In this document: positions 18,510 through 23,666 of the stretch, piece after piece
Numbering within the stretch: the first letter of the stretch is position 1
Layout: each line of letters begins with the position of its first letter
IMG/VR virus record: IMGVR_UViG_3300019889_000231
Location: 1-23,666 of that record
Reading direction: 5' to 3' (one strand)
Length of the DNA: 23,666 bases
Origin: a virus
The notes under the pieces: generated by a model
Told to the model about the DNA's origin: nothing
Seen by the model: only the letters and a program-made list of their open reading frames with translations
Database searches by the model: none
Made by a program: the position numbers and the translations under genes

Positions 18510-20848
18510 TGTGGTGCGGTTGATCCTGTCTCGATATCAAAGTGGGGCCTCAAGAGGTCTCTGGCTTCTTTGCGATTCTGCACCGGCTGATTCCCGACAG
18601 AGCCTGCTGCAAGAAACGCCGCTATCGCCGGAGAAACAGGAATGCCCTTCGCCTGCGCTTCCTTTGCTATCGCAGAGATGCTGCTGATAATCGTCACACC
18701 ATCCGCGCCGGGAATCTTTCTGAGCGCTGCCAGTTCTCCAGGAGGCGGCTGCGAAAGAAATTTCACTACGCGTGGATTCTCCAGAACCTTCTGCGCAAAC
18801 GCCTTGCCGCCCACATAGCTAGCCGCTCCAGCACGAAACACTACCGAGTGGCCGCCCCCATGACCAAGCACGTGCATGATCTGACCCACGATTGGCTCAA
18901 GGATTGCCGAAGAGGTCAGAATAGCGGCATCGTAGCCGGTGAAACCCCATGCCCTGGCACGCTTGTAAATCGCTTCTTCCCGTAAAGCTACTGTGTCTAC
19001 CGTGGGCTTCTCTATTGGCGTCAACTCGGGATTCGAAGGCCGTCCTTTCATCTTCGGCGGGTCCGGCAACTTTACCTGCGGCGCCCGCGGGTCCGGCGTA
19101 TCGACTGGAGGTTTCGGTAACGGCTTTAGTCCGGCACGCAACCTTTCTTCAGTCGGCATTGCCTTCAGCTTCGCCCGTGCCGCCACTACCCCCTTGTAGT
19201 CCTCAACCAGCGAAGGATCGTGCTTGGCTGCGGCATCCAGCCGCGCCTGCTCCTGTCGCTCCGTTACCGCATCCGCGTTAGCGTCTCCCTTGCGCTCACC
19301 CATCACGGTACGACGCGGAGTCCGCTCTTTCCCAAACGCTTCCATGTATTCGCGGGTCGCCTTCACGCCTCTTTCCAACTCAGGCGCGATGCCCAGTTCA
19401 ATCGCCCCTCTCGTTCGAGCCGCATTGAGCGACTTCAACACCTGTTTCATCTCTCCCAGCTTCACGCCTTCATACTTGCCGTCCGCGATGTTCTTTCCAA
19501 TAATCGACGTGGCGCGATGAATGTCTTCGAGCGAGGTCTTGACCCCTTTTTGGGGATCGAAGTCGATAGGCTCTGGTTCGAAGCCGTTGGACGCGGCAAT
19601 CTCGTCAATCTTGGCGCGACGTTCGGCTGGCAACTCCCAATAGTCGCCCTTGTAACCCTGGCTCTGCATAATCGCGGCCCGATCCTGCGCGTACAGGGAA
19701 TCTGGTGCTGCATCTTCCGCCGATGCGGTGATGTGTCGTAGCTCGCCGGCCGCTTCGGAATTGCGAGCGCTGATCTTTTCCAGATCCCCTGCAAGCCGAT
19801 CCACATCCACCGGAGTCTTTGCCTTCTCATGAAACGGTTCCCACTCCTGGTCCGTCGCCTTCTTCACGCTGGCTGCGGTGGCGTCTTCCTTCGTGAAGTA
19901 CGCATCCGTCTTTGCCTTCAGGTCGGCCTCTGTCTGCCGGCGAAGATCAAGCGTCTGCTCTGCGCCCTGGTTCAACTCCTGCACGCCCTGGTGTTCGGTC
20001 GCGTGAGTATCGACGGCCTCTTTGTTCTGCTGACGCACCCTGCCTACAGCCTCCTGGTGCGTCGCGGCCGCCTCCTGCTGTGCCTCCAGAGTGTCGTAGG
20101 CGTGCTCCATGTTCGCTTCCTCGTTACCCCGCGTAGCCTCGCGGATCGAGTCTGCGTGGCCTTCGACTGCCTGCCGGTTCTTCACACTTGCTGCCTGAGC
20201 AGTTTCATTCCCCTTCCTTACAGCGCCACGCACCTCATCAGCCACCACACCCCTGCCAGCACCGGCAATCACCTGCCCTGTACCCCGGAGATTGTTGGTG
20301 GCCACTCTACGGAAGTTCTTAATAGTCTTGCCTGCTGTTGCCCCGAGGACCGCTTGACCAACAAAGTTGCCGGTCACATAGGCGGGATGGTCAATCGCAA
20401 ATTGACCCTGCTCCGCCAACTCCTGCGTACCTTTCAGGTTTGGAACAGGCACCGGGATTCCACCCACGTTGCGATACGTCGGCATCACGTTCCGTATTTG
20501 CTTCAACAGTCCGGTTGCAAAAGATTCAATTGGATGCGCCAGCACTGCCTCGCCCGCCTGGGCGATACCCGTTGCAAACTGCTCAAGCTTGCCACTGAAA
20601 TCGTGCCGGTCTTCCTTGGCCCCCGGAGCAACGGACGCGTCCATCTTTCCCTGCACGCCTGCAACCTGTGCCCGCATATTCGCAATGAATCCGGGCGGCT
20701 TGGTGGCAGTGAGGTCTACAGAGTCCGCATAATTCGGATACTTGTCCAACACCTTCCTGCCGATCTCCTCATCGGACATAGAGCCGTACTGGGGATACTT
20801 GGTCTTGATCTTCTGACCGAACTGCGAGAGAGACATTTTGTCGGGCAC
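18506..20848 (-). CDS. Large virion-associated protein, 780 aa
   Basis: The N-terminus (LSQFGQKIKTKYPQYGSMSDEEIGRKVLDKYPNYADSVD) is a short repeat-like motif (IKxKYPxYxxxxDxxIxxKVLxKYPxY) found at the start of many phage virion and ejection proteins. Residues 200-340 are Ala/Glu/Gln-rich and helical, probably a coiled coil. Residues 620-760 hold several weakly hydrophobic Gly/Ala helices (DAAILTSSAILEPIVGQIM, ITIISSISAIAKEAQA-like). A role as internal or ejection protein that enters the cell with DNA is likely but inferred. The GTG at 20846-20848 has GGAG 8 nt upstream; an ATG four codons later lacks one. Confidence 0.55.
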   Translation of the reverse strand: MPDKMSLSQFGQKIKTKYPQYGSMSDEEIGRKVLDKYPNYADSVDLTATKPPGFIANMRAQVAGVQGKMDASVAPGAKEDRHDFSGKLEQFATGIAQAGEAVLAHPIESFATGLLKQIRNVMPTYRNVGGIPVPVPNLKGTQELAEQGQFAIDHPAYVTGNFVGQAVLGATAGKTIKNFRRVATNNLRGTGQVIAGAGRGVVADEVRGAVRKGNETAQAASVKNRQAVEGHADSIREATRGNEEANMEHAYDTLEAQQEAAATHQEAVGRVRQQNKEAVDTHATEHQGVQELNQGAEQTLDLRRQTEADLKAKTDAYFTKEDATAASVKKATDQEWEPFHEKAKTPVDVDRLAGDLEKISARNSEAAGELRHITASAEDAAPDSLYAQDRAAIMQSQGYKGDYWELPAERRAKIDEIAASNGFEPEPIDFDPQKGVKTSLEDIHRATSIIGKNIADGKYEGVKLGEMKQVLKSLNAARTRGAIELGIAPELERGVKATREYMEAFGKERTPRRTVMGERKGDANADAVTERQEQARLDAAAKHDPSLVEDYKGVVAARAKLKAMPTEERLRAGLKPLPKPPVDTPDPRAPQVKLPDPPKMKGRPSNPELTPIEKPTVDTVALREEAIYKRARAWGFTGYDAAILTSSAILEPIVGQIMHVLGHGGGHSVVFRAGAASYVGGKAFAQKVLENPRVVKFLSQPPPGELAALRKIPGADGVTIISSISAIAKEAQAKGIPVSPAIAAFLAAGSVGNQPVQNRKEARDLLRPHFDIETGSTAPQ

Positions 20849-22858
20849 TTAGAGGACTCCCAGCGGATCTTTTGCGGCATCGGCCGGCGTGTTCGCCTTA
20901 GCCTTGTCCCTCAGATCGCCGGGAGTGGAAGTCTTGTAAGTGTCCACCGTTTTCTGTGTCGCTTCCAACTCGCCCCTTGCGGATTCCAGAAACATTTGCG
21001 CCTGCTTCTCGCTCATCGTGCCGGAAACAATCCTGGCAAGGCCGCCTTCCAGCTTCATCGTGGCACCGCCCACATTGTTGACTAGCTGGATCTCAAAGTC
21101 CGATATACGACCCACTCGACCACGCAACCACGACATCACAATGCCCTGCGAAGTAACGGGATTAAAATTATCCACGGCACTCTTTACGCTTTCGTATGAA
21201 GTATTGGCGAGATCCCTGGCCTCTACCGCCTTTGTGTAGGCCGGGGTGATCTTCTTGTAGGGCAGGACTCGACCACCGGAGGGCTTGGCTCCGCCACCTG
21301 CGGGACTACCTCCACCACCTGCGGGACGCACCGTTTGCGTTGGAGCTGCGGGAGAGCCGTCAGCCGCAGACGAAGGCGCATGGGGAAATTTCTTCTCGCT
21401 GGCAAAAAACATCCTCTCTATATGGGGAGTGCCATCTAGGTCCGTGACCACCATATCGCGCCATCCCGTTCCGCTTGGAGTCTCCATCTCCTTCTTCTTC
21501 ACTATCGCAGCCGTTACCATATCTTCGGTGTAGCTTCCATTCGGCACACCGGGATTCATGGCACGCAAGAGCGTCCTGAATTCAGAATTCGACTCCGGCG
21601 CTGCCTTCGGTGGCGGAGGCGCGTATCCCGCCGCCATCAACTGATTGCGATGGTTCCCCTCAGCATCGATCTGTGGCTCTGACCATGTACCGTCTGCATT
21701 CGGGAATGGAGCGCCATTCCGTTGCCACCTGTCTGGCTTGTCTGCCGTGGCTCCAGGTTCGAGCTTGGCATGAATGCGAGCCGCCTGACGCTCTTCATCC
21801 GGCGTCAGTAGCCTTGGGAGGGGTCTAGGACCGCTCGCCGCCATCAGGTTGGCCTGCGCCTGTGCCATTAGCTGCTGGCGCGTCTGCGGGCCTTGTACGG
21901 TCCCGTATTGGCCCTGTGGAAGAGATAGGGAATCTCCCGGCATATCCAGCGGCGTGGGGTTGGCTGCAGCCATCGGATCGCCATTTTGGTCGGCATCGTA
22001 TGACGGTGCATAGACTGCATTCGCGCTGCCGTCATTTGTATACGCATGGGTTTTTCCAGCGTATGCGTTTGCCTCTTCAGCCGACTTGAAGGTGCCTAGA
22101 TGCTGTCGGGTTTGCCCGTAGTAAGCAGTAGCTGCATCTTCTAGCTGGCTCATCCCTGATTTATCTGGCATCTTGCCGTTGGCTGTCAGGAACTTTCCGT
22201 TCGCAATGGAGGGTACGAGTGCATACCCGGTGACACCCGGAGATCCCCAGGCTTGCGGAGAGCCGTCCTTGCCAACCGGCACCGTCATGCTAAAGATGCT
22301 GCTGCTACTGCCATCATCGTTTTTAATGCCGGGGCGGTGATTGACATCAATGTTGCCCCTCTGCAGCATTCCGGGGATGAGTTGACCCGCTAAGGGTCCA
22401 GTCTGGTAAGAGGTCGAAAGTTGACCTGTACCTGTCCTGGGGGGAGCGGACGGTGCCGCCCAGGAGGGTGCAGCCATCTTTTGCGGCGCAGCCTGAAGCT
22501 GCATCGCCGGAGTAGCGCTGATGGTCGGCGGTCCAGGCTGTACTGGCGGAGGCGCCGCGTGGTATCCCGGCACATGATCCAGCAACATGTGGCCGAACTT
22601 CTGCATTGCTGTGGGATTCTTGCTGGGATCGAATAGCTGGGTACGCGCCTGGATCGCATTCTTTAGTCCCAGACTCGCTTCTTCCCAGTCTTTAGTGTGC
22701 GGTGTCGTGAGAGCCAACTGCTTACGAAATCCAGTGATGTTGTCGTTGGCGTCACCAACGTTCAGTTGGAATTGCTCGTCGGACAGAGCCTGCTTTTGCA
22801 GAGCGCTGGCATTGGCCCGGTCCATCCCATAAGAAAACCCTGTACCGAATGCTCCCAT
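20849..22858 (-). CDS. Virion-associated protein with GNID-type domain, 669 aa
   Basis: Residues 168-275 hold a domain known from many phage internal and structural proteins: GNIDVNHRPGIKNDDGSSSS, then YALVPSIANGKFLTANGK and YYGQTRQHLGTFKSAEEANAYA; relatives read GNIDLxNRPxVxNxDGSIST...HLGxFxxxExAxxYA. The stretch 100-160 is Pro/Ala/Gln-rich and flexible, and 505-545 is Gly/Pro/Ser-rich; the last 140 residues are helical. It ends right before the next virion gene (TAA, then GTG). It is probably a particle component or ejection protein. No signal or membrane segment is seen. Confidence 0.6.
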   Translation of the reverse strand: MGAFGTGFSYGMDRANASALQKQALSDEQFQLNVGDANDNITGFRKQLALTTPHTKDWEEASLGLKNAIQARTQLFDPSKNPTAMQKFGHMLLDHVPGYHAAPPPVQPGPPTISATPAMQLQAAPQKMAAPSWAAPSAPPRTGTGQLSTSYQTGPLAGQLIPGMLQRGNIDVNHRPGIKNDDGSSSSIFSMTVPVGKDGSPQAWGSPGVTGYALVPSIANGKFLTANGKMPDKSGMSQLEDAATAYYGQTRQHLGTFKSAEEANAYAGKTHAYTNDGSANAVYAPSYDADQNGDPMAAANPTPLDMPGDSLSLPQGQYGTVQGPQTRQQLMAQAQANLMAASGPRPLPRLLTPDEERQAARIHAKLEPGATADKPDRWQRNGAPFPNADGTWSEPQIDAEGNHRNQLMAAGYAPPPPKAAPESNSEFRTLLRAMNPGVPNGSYTEDMVTAAIVKKKEMETPSGTGWRDMVVTDLDGTPHIERMFFASEKKFPHAPSSAADGSPAAPTQTVRPAGGGGSPAGGGAKPSGGRVLPYKKITPAYTKAVEARDLANTSYESVKSAVDNFNPVTSQGIVMSWLRGRVGRISDFEIQLVNNVGGATMKLEGGLARIVSGTMSEKQAQMFLESARGELEATQKTVDTYKTSTPGDLRDKAKANTPADAAKDPLGVL

Positions 22859-22864
22859 AATTTT

Positions 22865-23482
22865 TTACCAGCCATTCCCGCCGTACCCACCGTACCCACT
22901 ACGCCCACCACGCCCACGCATCATGGCTCCAAATGTGTCTGAACCCATTTGGTTCATTGCGGTGCCAAGCCCAAACCCCTCCATCGTGCCAATCCCGCTA
23001 CTGATCCCCTGACCCAGAATGCTGTTCGCCCAGTTCTTCATTCGCTCCTGCGAGAGTTGAGCCTCCTGGCCGTATCCCTGCATCCCGGCTTGGAGCAGAT
23101 TCTGCCCCATCGATCCCAGATTGCTCGCCGCACCCGTCTGCATCCCGCCAATCATGTTGATCATGTTGCCGCGGCCGGCAGCATCGATCCCTGCTCCAGC
23201 CGCTGCCGTTCCACCAGAACGCGTGCCAAACTGTGCAAGGGTATTCTTCGCCCCCTGTCCCTGTTGCTGATTGGCGGAAACAGCGGGTGCTAATGCCTGT
23301 CCAATCTTGGACGAATCGCCACTCAGGATCGACTTCCAGAACTTGTCGGCAGCGGAAATGTCGCCCGTACCCTGGCCGGCAGCAAAGCCTGCCAGCGAGC
23401 CAGTGGCGTTGATGTCTTTATTGAGGGTCGAATTTGCCCCACCAAAGAGGCTTGCAAAATAGCCGCTCATAGAAACCGCCAT
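22865..23482 (-). CDS. Virion-associated Gly/Ala/Gln-rich protein, 205 aa
   Basis: The start is either ATG 23480-23482 or ATG 23468-23470 (MSGYFASLFGGANSTLN, the more natural-looking N-terminus). The middle (KFWKSILSGDSSKIGQALAPAVSANQQQGQGAKNTLAQFGTRSGGTAAAG) resembles phage proteins with a GDxxKxxxALAPxxxxxxxQxxxAxxxLAxxGxRGGG core, seen in podophage virion gene clusters. The C-terminus is Gly-rich (GRGGRSGYGGYGGNGW). It is the first of three leftward virion-linked genes and lies 6 nt before the 669-aa gene. Function is unknown; an assembly or ejection role is inferred. Confidence 0.6.
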   Translation of the reverse strand: MAVSMSGYFASLFGGANSTLNKDINATGSLAGFAAGQGTGDISAADKFWKSILSGDSSKIGQALAPAVSANQQQGQGAKNTLAQFGTRSGGTAAAGAGIDAAGRGNMINMIGGMQTGAASNLGSMGQNLLQAGMQGYGQEAQLSQERMKNWANSILGQGISSGIGTMEGFGLGTAMNQMGSDTFGAMMRGRGGRSGYGGYGGNGW

Positions 23483-23553
23483 CCTTGGTCAGCGGCTCCC
23501 GTAGCCTTGGATGGCCACCGCTGCGTTATTGTAGCCCTTTTGCTAACCGCGCC

Positions 23554-23666
23554 TTAGTGAGTAAGCCAAGCGTATATTGTCCCGTTGAATGAACAAATCA
23601 CCGCTGCCGTAATGGTGCCACCACTAACATAGGCACCCATATAGGTCGGAAGTGTCGCATCGCTCA
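23554..23666 (-). CDS. Partial gene, C-terminal end only
   Basis: The last 37 codons of a gene that enters from the right edge. It ends SDATLPTYMGAYVSGGTI and then TAAVICSFNGTIYAWLTH before TAA. The short Gly/Ser/Thr beta-strand pattern would fit a tail or fibre-type structural protein. Too little is visible to assign it; 23483-23553 then holds no gene. Confidence 0.5.
   Translation of the reverse strand, partial: SDATLPTYMGAYVSGGTITAAVICSFNGTIYAWLTH

Noticed and set aside
19829-21085. 418-codon open frame on the plus strand
   Set aside because: It is antisense across the junction of two virion genes with good codon use and shows no family pattern; long antisense frames are common in GC-rich DNA.
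1-23666. tRNA genes, CRISPR arrays and insertion sequences
   Set aside because: No cloverleaf with a T-arm and anticodon, no regular repeat-spacer array and no transposase were found by eye.

Overview
The window reads as part of a temperate phage or integrated prophage, or an element derived from one, of roughly 60% GC. The host is not certain. The integrase N-terminus (a Cys-rich region around residues 22-37 of the GTG-started protein) and the general gene style make an Acidobacteriota host my best guess, but nothing in the window proves it. No ribosomal, tRNA or clear chromosomal housekeeping gene is seen. Almost all genes are tightly packed, with stop/start overlaps of the ATGA, GTGA, TGATG or TAATG type.

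Layout. (1) 1-6215, minus strand: a leftward replication and DNA-processing operon. In transcription order it holds a winged-helix replication initiator (with iteron-like repeats inside the gene), a zinc-finger/TOPRIM/RecA-type primase-helicase, a small Cys/His protein, a C5-cytosine methyltransferase whose 3' two thirds also carries a long recognisable reading frame in another phase, two proteins of unknown function, a multi-zinc-ribbon HNH endonuclease, a RusA-type Holliday junction resolvase and the start of a lipoprotein. (2) 6216-6939: a strongly folded leader, a ribbon-helix-helix regulator and a divergent control region. (3) 6940-8550: two plus-strand unknown genes and a Phd/PIN toxin-antitoxin pair with its own, apparently leaderless, promoter. 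(4) 8561-12291, minus strand: an early recombination operon. It holds an HTH regulator, a PD-(D/E)XK Fe-S nuclease whose sequence order looks circularly permuted, a winged-helix protein, a Sak4-like ATPase, a protein with an SSB-like acidic tip, an HNH protein and a small zinc protein. (5) 12305-14872: a control region, a coiled-coil protein, an excisionase-like protein and a tyrosine integrase. (6) 14871-17203: an AT-rich repeat patch, several very small genes (two membrane peptides, a CheY-like receiver, a holin-like membrane protein) and a well-supported candidate structured RNA of about 220 nt. (7) 17204-23666: an unknown gene between imperfect direct repeats, then leftward genes for a second Fe-S nuclease-like protein and large virion-associated proteins, ending in a gene cut by the window edge.

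The parts fit together as a phage life cycle: the initiator and primase-helicase start replication; the nuclease, Sak4-like ATPase, SSB-like protein and RusA recombine and resolve DNA; the methyltransferase modifies it; integrase and excisionase control integration; and the right end builds the particle. The items most worth attention are the dual-frame methyltransferase region, the permuted nuclease, the multi-branched RNA at 16496-16720, the origin-like repeats inside the initiator gene and the missing catalytic arginine of the integrase.
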